62,628 bases of DNA from NCBI RefSeq assembly GCF_028595305.1, contig NZ_JAQQXS010000023.1, forward strand, positions 1-62,628. Direction: 5' to 3'. The stretch's first letter is position 1. Each line of letters opens with the position of its first letter. This DNA comes from Roseateles koreensis. Its GTDB lineage: Bacteria > Pseudomonadota > Gammaproteobacteria > Burkholderiales > Burkholderiaceae_C. A program made the translations under genes and the position numbers. The notes beneath the pieces are model-generated. The model was given only the letters and a program-made list of their open reading frames with translations. It made no database searches and had not been told where the DNA came from. Of the stretch, positions 35,277-44,178 are shown piece by piece.

Positions 35277-35987
35277 TTAATGGTGCGTCAGCGTGATCGT
35301 CGTGCCGCGCAGATCGATATTGCTCAACTGGATGCTGCCGAAGGTCGGGCCGGAGGTGTCGCCCTTTACGCGGATGTTGTTGAAGTTCAACTCACCAATC
35401 GTGCTGGGCAGACTCAGGGTGACCGAGCCATCTTTGTTGATCTTGGTCTTGGCATTTTCCGGGTCGTAGACTACGTTTTTCATGGATGTGTCGGATTCGA
35501 ACATCTGCAGCACCGGGTTCATCAACAGCACCAGCTCCTGCAGGGAGGAGCCATCTTTCGAGTTCTTGGCCAGCGCGAGCAGGCTGTCGTGCGTGATGCC
35601 CTGGGCGGACACGCTGCCCATTTCGTCGTCGCTCAAGGGCTGCAAGCCGCCCGCACTGTTGGATGACGAATTGCGGTTTGACGGCGTGTTGCCGGCGCTG
35701 ATCTGCGTCAGGGGCACGGGCGCGGCGGCCGATGCAAACGCCTGCATGGGGCCGAGCAGCGAGGTGACGACCGCGGCAGCCAGGCGCAGGTGTTTTTGCC
35801 GCCGCAACACGCCATTGATCTGACGCTGAGTGGCCAGGTTGAGTTCAGTCAGGATTTCACCCAGCCGTTTGCCGGAGTCTTTCTGCCGGTCAATCGCCTG
35901 GTTCAGCTGAGCCTTGGAGATAACGCCCTTCTCGACCAGCAACTGGCCCAGGCGGGAGCGTTCCCGTACGGTGTGAATGGAGCTCAT
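35277..35987 (-). CDS. Exported protein with N-terminal GspE/MshE-type (MshEN) domain
   Basis: A 236-residue protein of unusual build. Residues 12-35 (RLGQLLVEKGVISKAQL...) and 40-63 (RLGEILTELNLATQRQ...) form the two RLG-L-G-I repeats that in MshE bind cyclic di-GMP. A hydrophobic segment near 68-88 ending in AFASAAAP looks like an internal signal or anchor. A Ser/Asn linker, an LSDDEMGSVSAQGI motif and a beta-rich C-terminal half with TITLTHH follow. The ATPase domain of GspE/PilB proteins is absent. It may couple c-di-GMP to pilus or surface-protein assembly, but that is inference. Confidence 0.65.
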   Translation of the reverse strand: MSSIHTVRERSRLGQLLVEKGVISKAQLNQAIDRQKDSGKRLGEILTELNLATQRQINGVLRRQKHLRLAAAVVTSLLGPMQAFASAAAPVPLTQISAGNTPSNRNSSSNSAGGLQPLSDDEMGSVSAQGITHDSLLALAKNSKDGSSLQELVLLMNPVLQMFESDTSMKNVVYDPENAKTKINKDGSVTLSLPSTIGELNFNNIRVKGDTSGPTFGSIQLSNIDLRGTTITLTHH

Positions 35988-36297
35988 GGCGTGTGTCGTG
36001 AAGAGGTGGGAGGAGCCGTTCGCCTAACGCATTAGTTGCATTGAGCCAGCGGCCAAGCTTACTCCGCCACCCCTGGGGCGGGAAGATGGCATGCCCGGGA
36101 CCGGGGCCTATCTTTTGGTCAGGTGCGCAAAAAAATCACGCTCGGCGGCCTTGCTGCGGGTCCTCCAAAACTCGGGATGCGCGGGCTGGGTTTGGCGGCT
36201 GACGGCCAACGCTGGCACACTGAGGGCTGGGCGGCGGTGGCCCTCGCCAACCGCTATAGCTTGTTGTTCACCGTTCTTGTATCCCCCTTCACGCATC
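35988..36297. other. Intergenic region without a gene
   Basis: The 310 bases between the divergent exported-protein gene and queC hold a GC-rich dyad (CCGCC 36064-36068 facing GGCGG 36077-36081) but no coding frame I can support. A preQ1 riboswitch was looked for ahead of queC and not recognised. Confidence 0.5.
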
Positions 36298-37029
36298 ATG
36301 ACACCCCCTCCCCAAGCCAACTCCCAACGCAAGGCCCTGGTACTGTTCTCTGGTGGGCAGGACTCCACCGCCTGTTTGGCCTGGGCACTTGACCGCTTTG
36401 CCCAGGTGGAGACGCTGGGTTTCGACTATGGTCAGCGGCATCGGGTGGAGCTTGACTGCCGCTTGCAAGTGCGGGCGGCCATGCGAGCGCAGTTCCCTCA
36501 TTGGGCGGCCAAGCTGGGTGACGATCACCTGCTGGATCTGAGCCTGCTGGGGCAAATTTCAGACACCGCCTTGACCGAGGCGCGGGCGATTGAAATGCAG
36601 GCCAACGGTTTGCCCAATACCTTTGTGCCGGGGCGCAATCTGCTGTTTCTGAGTTTTGCCGCCACGCTGGCTTACCGGCGCGGCGCCTCGGTGCTGGTGG
36701 GCGGCATGTGTGAGACCGACTACTCCGGCTACCCCGATTGCCGCGACAACACCCTCAAGAGCTTGCAAGTGGCGCTCAGCCTGGGGCTGGACACGCCGAT
36801 GACGGTGGAGACCCCGCTGATGTTTCTGACCAAGGCGCAAACCTGGGCCTTGAGTGCGCAGTTGGGGGGCGCCGCCCTGAATGACTTGATCGTCGAGCAC
36901 ACGCACACTTGCTACCTGGGCGATCGCAGCCATCGCCATGCCTGGGGTTATGGGTGTGGCACTTGCCCGGCCTGCGAGTTGCGGGCGCGGGGGCATGACG
37001 AGTTTCTTGCCTCGGGGTCGGCGGCATGA
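36298..37029 (+). CDS. queC: 7-cyano-7-deazaguanine synthase
   Basis: A 243-residue ATP-dependent ligase that converts 7-carboxy-7-deazaguanine to preQ0 in queuosine synthesis. The PP-loop SGGQDSTA lies near residue 20. The zinc site is formed by the cysteines in CYLGDRSH and CGTCPAC. ATG 36298 is chosen because the in-frame extension upstream to 36091 has no protein-like sequence. The stop overlaps the start of the LemA-like gene by four bases (ATGA), so the two are translationally coupled. Other queuosine genes are not in view. Confidence 0.92.
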   Translation: MTPPPQANSQRKALVLFSGGQDSTACLAWALDRFAQVETLGFDYGQRHRVELDCRLQVRAAMRAQFPHWAAKLGDDHLLDLSLLGQISDTALTEARAIEMQANGLPNTFVPGRNLLFLSFAATLAYRRGASVLVGGMCETDYSGYPDCRDNTLKSLQVALSLGLDTPMTVETPLMFLTKAQTWALSAQLGGAALNDLIVEHTHTCYLGDRSHRHAWGYGCGTCPACELRARGHDEFLASGSAA

Positions 37030-37571
37030 GTTCGTTGGCCTGGCTGGGTTGGGGGTTGGCGGCCCTTGTCCTGTTTTGGGGTATTGGCGCTTACAACCGC
37101 GTGATGAGCCTGCGCAACGGCATTGCCAGCGCGTTTGCGCAGTTGGACCTGCATTTGACGGAGCGTGCCCGCCTTTGCGCGAAGTTATTGGAACTGTTGC
37201 GTCCGCTGCTGCCGAACGAGCAAGCCACTTTCGCCGCGCTGGAGAACGCGCAGGCTGAAACGCAGACTCTGGCCCTGGCCGTGCGTGCCAAGCCCTATGC
37301 CAGTGATCCGGTGGCCAGCTTGGCCGTGGCCAATGCGGTGCATGCGGCTGCGCTGACCCGTTTGATGTCTTTGCTTGATCATCATGCAGAGTTGCGTGAG
37401 CACATCGAGTTGTATGAGTTGATGGATGAGCTCAAGTTGGTGGAGCGTCAGCGCAGCTTTGCGCGGCAACTCTTCAATCAGGCGGTGGGTCTGTACAACC
37501 AGGCGGTCACGCAATTTCCGACGCGCATCTTGGCCAGCTTGTATGGCTTTGGCGACGCCCGCTCGCTTTGA
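37026..37571 (+). CDS. LemA-family membrane protein
   Basis: A 181-residue protein with one N-terminal membrane helix ([17 protein letters not shown]) and a long helical domain. [19 protein letters not shown] and [18 protein letters not shown] are the two LemA signatures. LemA proteins sit in the inner membrane with a periplasmic or extracytoplasmic helical bundle and have no settled function. The ATG overlaps the queC stop by four bases. Confidence 0.8.
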   Translation: MSSLAWLGWGLAALVLFWGIGAYNRVMSLRNGIASAFAQLDLHLTERARLCAKLLELLRPLLPNEQATFAALENAQAETQTLALAVRAKPYASDPVASLAVANAVHAAALTRLMSLLDHHAELREHIELYELMDELKLVERQRSFARQLFNQAVGLYNQAVTQFPTRILASLYGFGDARSL

Positions 37572-37603
37572 TGTCGAGTTGATATCGAACTGCGGCCGAA
37601 CGC

Positions 37604-38026
37604 TCAGGCGCAGACGATGGCGCCCGAGCTGACAAGCTCATGAAACAGCGCCAGCATGGAGGTGCCGCTCATACGGTAGGGGTCGAGGCGCCCGGACTCT
37701 GAGTACTTCAGCACCAAACCAGGATTGAGCCGCTGCAGATTCACCTGGCCCATGGACCAGCCACCAAACTGCCGCTCAGTCACTTCCTCGTAACTGAGTA
37801 GCACGACGTCACGATGACGGGCGTCACCGACGATCTGCTTGTAGCGCGCGTTGACCGCGTCACGCCCGCCTTCCAGCAGTTGGATGAAGGTGCCGTCTGC
37901 GTGGCACAGCAGCCCGGTGATACCTTCTGCGGGATTGTGCTCACGCGATTGCTTGAGGATGGTGGCCAGCGCGCTGTCGTCAATGGGTTGGCTGGCGCGG
38001 CTGGCGTAGAGAAGGCGAACGAGCAT
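37604..38026 (-). CDS. BLUF-domain blue-light photoreceptor
   Basis: A 140-residue single-domain BLUF protein that binds FAD and changes hydrogen bonding on blue light. All five key positions line up with AppA at a constant offset of 14: Tyr7 (AppA Y21), Asn31 (N45), Gln49 (Q63), Trp90 (W104) and Met92 (M106). It has a short C-terminal helical cap and no effector domain, so it must act on a partner protein. GGAG precedes ATG 38026. It follows folE by 46 bases on the same strand, so the two may be co-transcribed. Confidence 0.92.
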   Translation of the reverse strand: MLVRLLYASRASQPIDDSALATILKQSREHNPAEGITGLLCHADGTFIQLLEGGRDAVNARYKQIVGDARHRDVVLLSYEEVTERQFGGWSMGQVNLQRLNPGLVLKYSESGRLDPYRMSGTSMLALFHELVSSGAIVCA

Positions 38027-38072
38027 GGGGTCGGCTCCGGTGGATGCTGAGGGCGGGGCGGGCGCGTGCGTT

Positions 38073-38828
38073 TTATCGCTTTACCAGCGAAAGGAATTCA
38101 CGGCGCAGATTGGCATCTTTGAGAAAGGCGCCCCGCATCACACTGTTGATCATTTTGGTTTCGGTGTCTTTGACGCCACGCCAATGCATGCAGAAATGAT
38201 CGGCTTCCATCACCACGCCCAAGCCGTCGGGCTGTACCCGCTCTTGCAGTTCATTGGCCAGCATGGTCACGGCTTCTTCCTGGATCTGCGGGCGGCTCAT
38301 GATCCAGTCGCAGAGGCGGGTGTATTTCGACAGCCCAATCAGGTTGGAGTGCTCGTTGGGCAGCAGCCCGATCCAGACCCGACCCATGATGGGGCAGAGA
38401 TGGTGCGAGCAGGCGCTGCGCACGGTGATCGGGCCGACGATCATCAGCTCATTCAAGCGGGTGACGTTGGGAAACTCCGTCACCGGCGGGCTTTGCACAA
38501 AGCGTCCGGCAAAGATTTCACGCACATACATCTTGGCGACGCGCTTGGCGGTTTCTTGAGTGTTGTGGTCGCTTTCGGTGTCAATCACCAGGGCGCGCAG
38601 CACCTCTTGCATGCGGGCCTGCACCTCGGCCTGCAATTCTTCCAACTCACCCTCGTGGATGAAGTCGGCAATATTGTCATTGGCATGGTGGCGGCACCCG
38701 GCAGCAACCAGCCGATAGCGCACGCGTTCAGACGCGGGCAGGGCGGCCAACTGAGCTTCGCTGAGTGGGGGCGGAGTGGAGGAGGTGACGCCGGTCATGT
38801 GCAGTTCAAGTTGATCCAATGCCGGCAT
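38073..38828 (-). CDS. folE: GTP cyclohydrolase I
   Basis: A 251-residue enzyme that opens GTP to 7,8-dihydroneopterin triphosphate in folate synthesis. The zinc ligands are visible in VRSACSHHLCPI (Cys and His) and HFCMHWRGV (Cys). An N-terminal extension of about 45 residues precedes the core and is not conserved in character. ATG 38828 is used; ATG 38798 is an alternative. It lies upstream of a BLUF photoreceptor gene. Confidence 0.94.
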   Translation of the reverse strand: MPALDQLELHMTGVTSSTPPPLSEAQLAALPASERVRYRLVAAGCRHHANDNIADFIHEGELEELQAEVQARMQEVLRALVIDTESDHNTQETAKRVAKMYVREIFAGRFVQSPPVTEFPNVTRLNELMIVGPITVRSACSHHLCPIMGRVWIGLLPNEHSNLIGLSKYTRLCDWIMSRPQIQEEAVTMLANELQERVQPDGLGVVMEADHFCMHWRGVKDTETKMINSVMRGAFLKDANLRREFLSLVKR

Positions 38829-38904
38829 TGTGTCCGGAATGCAAAGCCCGTGCAGGACTGCGGTGCAGCGACTGGCGCGCGCGGCTCTGACCTACACTGA
38901 GCCC

Positions 38905-40305
38905 GTGTCTTCAATTTCTACCCCCCCTACCTCGCTGCCCTCGTCCGCGTCCTCTGCGTCGCAGTCGGTGCCCCTGCAGCGACTGATCGCGCAAGTGGCG
39001 GACGCGGTGCAGGCCGTGCGGGCCGGGCGCTCACTCACCGAGGTGCTGGCGCGTGGCGCACCTGAGTTGCGGCCCGGCACCCAGGCCTTGAGTTTTTATG
39101 TGCTGCGTTTGTTGGCCAGCGCCGAAGGCGCCCGCGCCTTGCTGGCGCCTAAAGCCCCGCCGCCCAAGGTCGAGGGCTTGTTGCTGTGTGCCCTGGCGCT
39201 GCTGTGGCCGACGGATGAGCCGCCCTACGACGCGCACACGGTGGTCGATCAAACCGTCAGCGCCGCGCGCCGCCGACTGCCCGCCAGTGCGGGCTTTGTC
39301 AACGCGGTGCTGCGCCGATTTTTGCGGGAACGGGAGACGCTTGTTGCAGCCGTGACCGCCGATCCGGTGGCGGCCTTCAATCACCCGTCTTGGTGGATTG
39401 CACGGCTGCAGCAAGATTGGCCCGGGCATTGGCAGGCGATTCTGGCCGCCAACAATCTACATCCGCCAATGACGCTGCGTGTGAATGCGCAGCACGGTGA
39501 TGCGGCGACTTATGTACAGCGGCTTGCCGGCGCGGGCATTGCGGCACAGGCCGTCGGGCCCCGGGCACCGCAGGCGGTGGTGTTGGCGCGAGCGGTGCCG
39601 GTCACCGCTTTGCCGGGTTTTGCGGCGGGTGAGGTGTCGGTGCAGGACGCAGCAGCCCAGTTGGCGGCGGATCTGCTGGTAAATCCGCACGCGGGTTTGC
39701 CCAAGCTTGCCGAGCATTCGCGGGTGCTAGACGCCTGTTCAGCCCCGGGTGGCAAGACCGCCCATGTGCTGGAGTTGGGTGACTTCGATATGTTGGCGCT
39801 GGACAGCGACGCCAAGCGCCTGCAGCGTGTGCAAGACACCTTGCAGCGCCTGCGTTTACGGGCCACCTTGAAGGCTGCTGACGGGCGCCAGCCCAAATCG
39901 TGGTGGCACGGCCAAGCCTTTGACGCGATTTTGCTGGACGCGCCCTGCAGTGCCTCGGGCATTGTGCGGCGCCATCCTGACGTGCGGTGGTTGCGCCGGG
40001 AGAGCGATATTGCGCAGCTGACGGCCATTCAAGCCGAGTTGCTGGAGGCCTTGTGGCCCTTGTTGCGCCCGGGTGGGCGGATGGTTTACGCGACTTGTTC
40101 TATCTTCAAAGCCGAAGGCCAAGACCAGATCGATGCATTTTTGCAACGCCATGGTGACGCGAAGGCCCATGATGTGACGGGTGTTACGGGGCATTTGCTG
40201 CCCCTCACGGACAATGCAAGGCAGGCCGAAGCCGGGTCGGCGCTTTCGTCAAATGACGAGGGCCGCTTCGATGGTTTTTACTATGCCCTGCTGAGCAAGT
40301 CCTGA
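38905..40305 (+). CDS. rsmB: 16S rRNA (cytosine-967-C5)-methyltransferase
   Basis: A 466-residue methyltransferase with an N-terminal NusB-like RNA-binding domain and a C-terminal SAM domain. Motif I is DACSAPGGKT, and the two RsmB cysteines are in LLDAPCSASG (motif IV) and YATCSIFK (motif VI). GTG 38905 is chosen because the alternative GTG 38830 nearly abuts the divergent folE start. It begins a run of four same-strand genes (DUF4390, ntrY, ntrX) with gaps of 35, 3 and 11 bases. Confidence 0.92.
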   Translation: MSSISTPPTSLPSSASSASQSVPLQRLIAQVADAVQAVRAGRSLTEVLARGAPELRPGTQALSFYVLRLLASAEGARALLAPKAPPPKVEGLLLCALALLWPTDEPPYDAHTVVDQTVSAARRRLPASAGFVNAVLRRFLRERETLVAAVTADPVAAFNHPSWWIARLQQDWPGHWQAILAANNLHPPMTLRVNAQHGDAATYVQRLAGAGIAAQAVGPRAPQAVVLARAVPVTALPGFAAGEVSVQDAAAQLAADLLVNPHAGLPKLAEHSRVLDACSAPGGKTAHVLELGDFDMLALDSDAKRLQRVQDTLQRLRLRATLKAADGRQPKSWWHGQAFDAILLDAPCSASGIVRRHPDVRWLRRESDIAQLTAIQAELLEALWPLLRPGGRMVYATCSIFKAEGQDQIDAFLQRHGDAKAHDVTGVTGHLLPLTDNARQAEAGSALSSNDEGRFDGFYYALLSKS

Positions 40306-40340
40306 GCTTTCCTTATCCACCCGTCGCGACACTGTCACTT

Positions 40341-40973
40341 TTGACCTCGTTCAACCTGCCTTTCTCTGTTGCTGCACCCCACTGGCCTGCTTTGCGGCGG
40401 CTGGTGACTGGCGGCATGGCCATGGTGCTGTGCCTCCTGCTGGGGCTGGGCAGCCCTGCGGTGCAGGCGCAAGGCGTTGAGCTGGCGCAAATCAGTGCGG
40501 CCAAGGCGGACGATGGCTTGGAGTTGAGCTTCAGTACCCGCTTCAATTTGTCATCCGCAGTGGAAGATGCCCTGATGAAGGGTGTTCCGGTGTATTTCGT
40601 CGCAGATGTCACCATTTTGCGCAGTCGTTGGTATTGGCGCGATGTGCGCGCCGCGCGGGCCTCGCGCAGTTGGCGGCTTGAGTGGAAATCGCTGACCCGG
40701 CAGTTCCGCGTCAGCACCGAGGGTTTGAACCGCAACTACAGCACACTCAGCGAAGCCCTTAGCTCCTTGCGGGGGGCGTCGAGCTGGCACGTGGCCGAGC
40801 TCAAGGACATCGATGATGATGGCCGTTACTACCTTGAATTCAGTTACCGGCTGGACACCAGCCAATTGCCCAAACCCATGCAGATCGGTCTGGGCTCACC
40901 CCAAGGCTGGGGCTTGAATGTGGAGCGCACCTTCACCCTCAACTCCGACTTCAGCCTGCGCAGCGGTTCTTGA
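40341..40973 (+). CDS. DUF4390 family exported protein
   Basis: A 210-residue protein with an N-terminal signal peptide (RRLVTGG then MAMVLCLLLGLGSPAVQAQG) and a beta-rich mature domain with the conserved YWRD and LNRNYSTL motifs of DUF4390. TTG 40341 is the start used; ATG 40416 would remove the basic region but keep the hydrophobic core. DUF4390 genes regularly sit between rsmB and ntrYX in Burkholderiales. The function is unknown, though its export suggests that it works in the periplasm with the NtrY sensor. Confidence 0.8.
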   Translation: MTSFNLPFSVAAPHWPALRRLVTGGMAMVLCLLLGLGSPAVQAQGVELAQISAAKADDGLELSFSTRFNLSSAVEDALMKGVPVYFVADVTILRSRWYWRDVRAARASRSWRLEWKSLTRQFRVSTEGLNRNYSTLSEALSSLRGASSWHVAELKDIDDDGRYYLEFSYRLDTSQLPKPMQIGLGSPQGWGLNVERTFTLNSDFSLRSGS

Positions 40974-40976
40974 CGC

Positions 40977-43247
40977 ATGAGTAAAGCGGCTCGGTGGGCC
41001 TGGGTGGTCTCGATGGTGGCCGTGATGGGCGTTTGTGGCGTCCTGGCCTTTTTGCTGTCCATCGGCGCCACCTCGCAGCGCGGGTTTCTGGAGCGTCACT
41101 CGGTATGGCTGTTCTGGGTCAATGCCCTGGTGGCCGGGCTGCTTGCGCTGGTGATCGGCACTGCCGTTGTGCGCCTGCTGCTGCGGGTGCGCAGCGGTAA
41201 ATTCGGCAGCCGCTTGCTCATCAAGCTCGCCGGCATCTTCGCCTTGGTGGGCGTGGTGCCGGGCTTGTTGATTTATGGCGTCTCGTATCAGTTTGTCAAT
41301 CGCAGCATCGACAGCTGGTTTGACGTGCGCTTGGCCACCGCGCTGGATGCCGGCCTCAATCTGGGCCGCGGTACCTTGGATGATATGGTCAGTGACCTTG
41401 CCAAAAAAGTGCGCGAATCCGCCGAGCATCTGGCCGAAGGTGACACCACCTTGCCGCAGCCATTGGCACTGGACCGACTGCGCGAGCAATTGGGGCTGCG
41501 TACCGTTGCGCTGGTGGGCGGCAAGGGGCAAATCTTGTTGTCGGCGGGTGGTGACGCCGGCGTTCTGAGCCCTGAGCGACCCACCGAGACCCTGCTGCGG
41601 CAAGCCCGCAATGGCCGGCCTGTCAGCCAATTGGAGGGACTGGAGGACGAGGCCCTGGCCTTGCAAGGCCAGGCGCAGATCCGCGCCCTGGTGCTGCTGC
41701 CCAATGCTGACCTGCGGCTGGGCGTCAGCAGCGGCAACGAGCGCTACTTGATGATGGTGCGGCGCATCCCCTCCAACGTCTTGCGTAACGCCCTGGCTGT
41801 GCAGACCGCCAGCAGTGAATACCAGCAGCGCGCGCTGGAGCGAGATGGCTTGCGGCGCATGTATCTCGGCACGCTGACCCTGGCACTGGTGCTGGCGGTG
41901 TTTGCCGCGCTGTTGCTGGCGATGACCCTTGGCAATCAGCTGGCGCGGCCCCTGTTGCTGTTGGCTGAGGGCGTGCGCCAGGTTGCGCAGGGCGACCTCA
42001 GCCGCAAGCCGGTGATGCGCTCACGCGACGAGCTCAGCGGGCTTACACGCTCTTTCGCCGACATGACGGAGCAGCTGTCAGATGCCCGCGCCCTGGTGGA
42101 GCGCAGCGTGGCTCAGGTTGAAAACGCCCGTACCCATCTGCAAACCATTCTGGACAACCTCACGGCCGGCGTCATCGTGTTCGACGCGCAGCAGCGCATC
42201 GACACCGTCAACCCCGGCGCCACACGCATCCTGCGCCTGCCGCTGTCGGCCTACCAGGGGCGGCGCCTTGACGAAGTGCCGCAGCTGCAAGCCTTTGCCC
42301 AAGCCGTCTGGCAGCGTTTTGAGCAATACAAGCCCGATGCCGGTGAGCGCGGCGACCATTGGCAAGACGCCTTCGAATTGCAGATCGAAGCCGGCCAAGA
42401 TGTGCTGACACTGCTGGTGCGCGGCGCTCCGTTGCCGCATGATTCACGCCTGATGGTGTTCGACGATATTTCAGAAGTGGTGTCGGCGCAGCGCTCCGCC
42501 GCCTGGAGCGAAGTGGCCCGGCGCTTGGCCCACGAAATCAAGAACCCGCTCACCCCCATCCAACTTTCGGCCGAGCGCCTTCAACACAAGCTCGAATCGA
42601 AGTTGGAAGGCGCCGACCAAGCCATGCTCGTGCGCTCGGTGGCCACCATCGTCAATCAGGTTCAGTCGATGAAGCAGTTGGTCAACGAGTTTCGGGACTA
42701 TGCCCGCCTGCCTTCTGCCAACTTGAGCCCGCTGGATTTGAATGCCCTGGTCAGCGAGGTGCTAACGCTTTATGCCCCGGCACAAGAAGCCGGCCGATTG
42801 CGCGCTGAATTGGCCCCCACGCCGGCCCAGATCAAGGGCGACGCCAGCCAGTTGCGGCAGGTGATTCACAACTTGGTACAGAATGCGCTTGATGCCGTGC
42901 AAGATCGACCCGATGGGCAGGTGTTGGTACGCACCCAACAAGGCTACACGGAGACCGGCGAACCGCGGGTCTTGCGCCTGCTGATCAGCGACAACGGCGC
43001 CGGCTTTGCTGAAAAAGTATTGAAACGTGCGTTTGAACCCTATGTCACGACCAAAACAAAAGGCACTGGACTGGGGCTCGCTGTGGTGAAAAAAATTGCC
43101 GATGAACACGGTGCGCGGGTGCGCTTGACCAACCTCCATTCGGGGGGGGATGACAGCCCTGTGACGATAGGTGCTCAAGTTTCGTTATCATTTTCAAAAC
43201 TCGCGACTGCGGCGGTCGAGCTGAACACCGCCCCGAAACAAGAGTGA
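40977..43247 (+). CDS. ntrY: NtrY-like nitrogen sensor histidine kinase
   Basis: A 756-residue membrane kinase. Four hydrophobic segments lie within the first ~330 residues, with a periplasmic sensor loop. A HAMP linker follows (LLLLAEGVRQVAQGDLS), then a PAS domain. The phosphoacceptor is H519 in RRLAHEIKNPLTP, and the ATPase motifs are VIHNLVQNALDAV, DNGAGFA and TKGTGLGLAV. NtrY responds to nitrogen or redox state in related bacteria. It follows the DUF4390 gene by three bases and is followed by its likely partner, ntrX. Confidence 0.88.
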   Translation: MSKAARWAWVVSMVAVMGVCGVLAFLLSIGATSQRGFLERHSVWLFWVNALVAGLLALVIGTAVVRLLLRVRSGKFGSRLLIKLAGIFALVGVVPGLLIYGVSYQFVNRSIDSWFDVRLATALDAGLNLGRGTLDDMVSDLAKKVRESAEHLAEGDTTLPQPLALDRLREQLGLRTVALVGGKGQILLSAGGDAGVLSPERPTETLLRQARNGRPVSQLEGLEDEALALQGQAQIRALVLLPNADLRLGVSSGNERYLMMVRRIPSNVLRNALAVQTASSEYQQRALERDGLRRMYLGTLTLALVLAVFAALLLAMTLGNQLARPLLLLAEGVRQVAQGDLSRKPVMRSRDELSGLTRSFADMTEQLSDARALVERSVAQVENARTHLQTILDNLTAGVIVFDAQQRIDTVNPGATRILRLPLSAYQGRRLDEVPQLQAFAQAVWQRFEQYKPDAGERGDHWQDAFELQIEAGQDVLTLLVRGAPLPHDSRLMVFDDISEVVSAQRSAAWSEVARRLAHEIKNPLTPIQLSAERLQHKLESKLEGADQAMLVRSVATIVNQVQSMKQLVNEFRDYARLPSANLSPLDLNALVSEVLTLYAPAQEAGRLRAELAPTPAQIKGDASQLRQVIHNLVQNALDAVQDRPDGQVLVRTQQGYTETGEPRVLRLLISDNGAGFAEKVLKRAFEPYVTTKTKGTGLGLAVVKKIADEHGARVRLTNLHSGGDDSPVTIGAQVSLSFSKLATAAVELNTAPKQE

Positions 43248-43258
43248 ACTAGGACTCC

Positions 43259-43972
43259 ATGGCAACAATTCTTGTAGTCGACGACGAACTGGGCATTCGA
43301 GCCCTCTTGTCTGAAATCCTCACCGATGAGGGTCATACGATCGAACTGGCTGAAAACGCGGCCCAGGCGCGCGCGGCGCGTGAGCGCATGCGCCCCGATT
43401 TGGTTCTGCTGGACATCTGGATGCCCGACGTCGACGGCGTCACCTTGCTGAAGGAATGGGGCGGCGCCGGGCTGCTGACCATGCCCGTCATCATGATGAG
43501 CGGCCACGGCACCATTGACACCGCGGTAGAAGCCACCAAGGTCGGCGCAATCGCCTTTCTTGAAAAGCCCATCACATTGCAAAAGCTGTTGCGCGCAGTC
43601 GAGCAGGCCTTGGTCAAGGTGGCGCCGCGCCCCGCGCCGCCTCCCTTGGGTGCGCCACTGGGCTACACCCGCAGCGACCTCGGCAGCCTGAGCTACCCCA
43701 CCGCCGCACCCTCCCATGGCTTGGTCAGCAGCCCAATGCCCATGGTTGCGCAGATGGGCCTGGCCTCCGAACAAAGCTTCGAACTCGACCGTCCCCTGCG
43801 CGAAGCCCGCGACGCGTTCGAGAAGAGCTACTTCGAATTCCATCTCGCCAAAGAAAACGGCTCCATGACCCGTGTCGCCGAAAAAACTGGCCTGGAGCGC
43901 ACCCATCTGTACCGCAAGCTCAAACAGCTGGGTGTCGATTTGAGCCGAAATAAACGCGGAACTGGTGTTTGA
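43259..43972 (+). CDS. ntrX: NtrX-like response regulator lacking the AAA+ domain
   Basis: A 237-residue regulator. The receiver domain has the acidic pair D8/D9, phosphoacceptor D52 (LLDIWMPD), the SGHG threonine/serine region and the KP lysine. A Pro-rich linker (about residues 125-175) follows, then a Fis-type helix-turn-helix (MTRVAEKTGLERTHLYRKL) at the C-terminus. The sigma-54-activating AAA+ domain, with its GAFTGA loop, is missing, so it cannot activate sigma-54 promoters. The frame is intact, so this is not a visible deletion artefact. It should be phosphorylated by the adjacent NtrY. Confidence 0.9.
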   Translation: MATILVVDDELGIRALLSEILTDEGHTIELAENAAQARAARERMRPDLVLLDIWMPDVDGVTLLKEWGGAGLLTMPVIMMSGHGTIDTAVEATKVGAIAFLEKPITLQKLLRAVEQALVKVAPRPAPPPLGAPLGYTRSDLGSLSYPTAAPSHGLVSSPMPMVAQMGLASEQSFELDRPLREARDAFEKSYFEFHLAKENGSMTRVAEKTGLERTHLYRKLKQLGVDLSRNKRGTGV

Positions 43973-43983
43973 CTAGAAATTCA

Positions 43984-43992
43984 TGCTATAGT
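43984..43992 (+). promoter_or_regulatory. Extended -10 promoter for tRNA-Phe
   Basis: TGC-TATAGT (43984-43992) is an extended -10 element 62 bases ahead of the tRNA. A hairpin, AGCAGTCTT/AAGACTGCT (44018-44039), lies in the leader. No -35 at correct spacing is clear. Confidence 0.4.
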
Positions 43993-44017
43993 CACTGTCT
44001 TCGCAGGTTTGAAGCGA

Positions 44018-44039
44018 AGCAGTCTTGAAAAAGACTGCT
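44018..44039 (+). repeat. Leader hairpin ahead of tRNA-Phe
   Basis: Perfect 9-bp stem AGCAGTCTT (44018-44026) and AAGACTGCT (44031-44039) with a GAAA loop, 14 bases ahead of the tRNA. A GNRA-type loop makes it a stable fold in the precursor transcript and a plausible processing or stability element. Confidence 0.5.
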
Positions 44040-44053
44040 GAATACAAACAGTT

Positions 44054-44129
44054 GGCCTGGTAGCTCAGTTGGTAGAGCAGCGGATTGAAAATCCGCGTGT
44101 CGGTGGTTCGATTCCGCCCCAGGCCACCA
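44054..44129 (+). tRNA. tRNA-Phe (GAA)
   Basis: A 76-base tRNA with acceptor stem GGCCTGG/CCAGGCC, discriminator A, an encoded CCA end, and a GAA anticodon. The T-arm GGTTCGATTCC is canonical. A phage-type integrase remnant lies 0.4 kb downstream, as is usual for a tRNA used as an attachment site, but I saw no duplicated tRNA 3' end in the following sequence. Confidence 0.95.
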
Positions 44130-44146
44130 AATAAAATCAAGCACTT

Positions 44147-44178
44147 AGCCCGCCCTAGTAGGTGGGCTTTTTGCTTTT
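44147..44178 (+). terminator. Rho-independent terminator after tRNA-Phe
   Basis: AGCCCGCC (44147-44154) pairs with GGTGGGCT (44161-44168), with one G-T wobble, across a six-base loop; TTTTTGCTTTT follows. This ends the tRNA transcript. Confidence 0.85.

Noticed and set aside
35988-36297. preQ1 riboswitch ahead of queC
   Set aside because: No H-type pseudoknot aptamer with the short A-rich tail was recognised in this stretch.
36108-36368. Minus-strand frame ahead of queC whose end ([16 protein letters not shown]) looks protein-like
   Set aside because: It begins inside antisense queC, has no ribosome site and no recognisable domain; it could be a remnant but cannot be supported.
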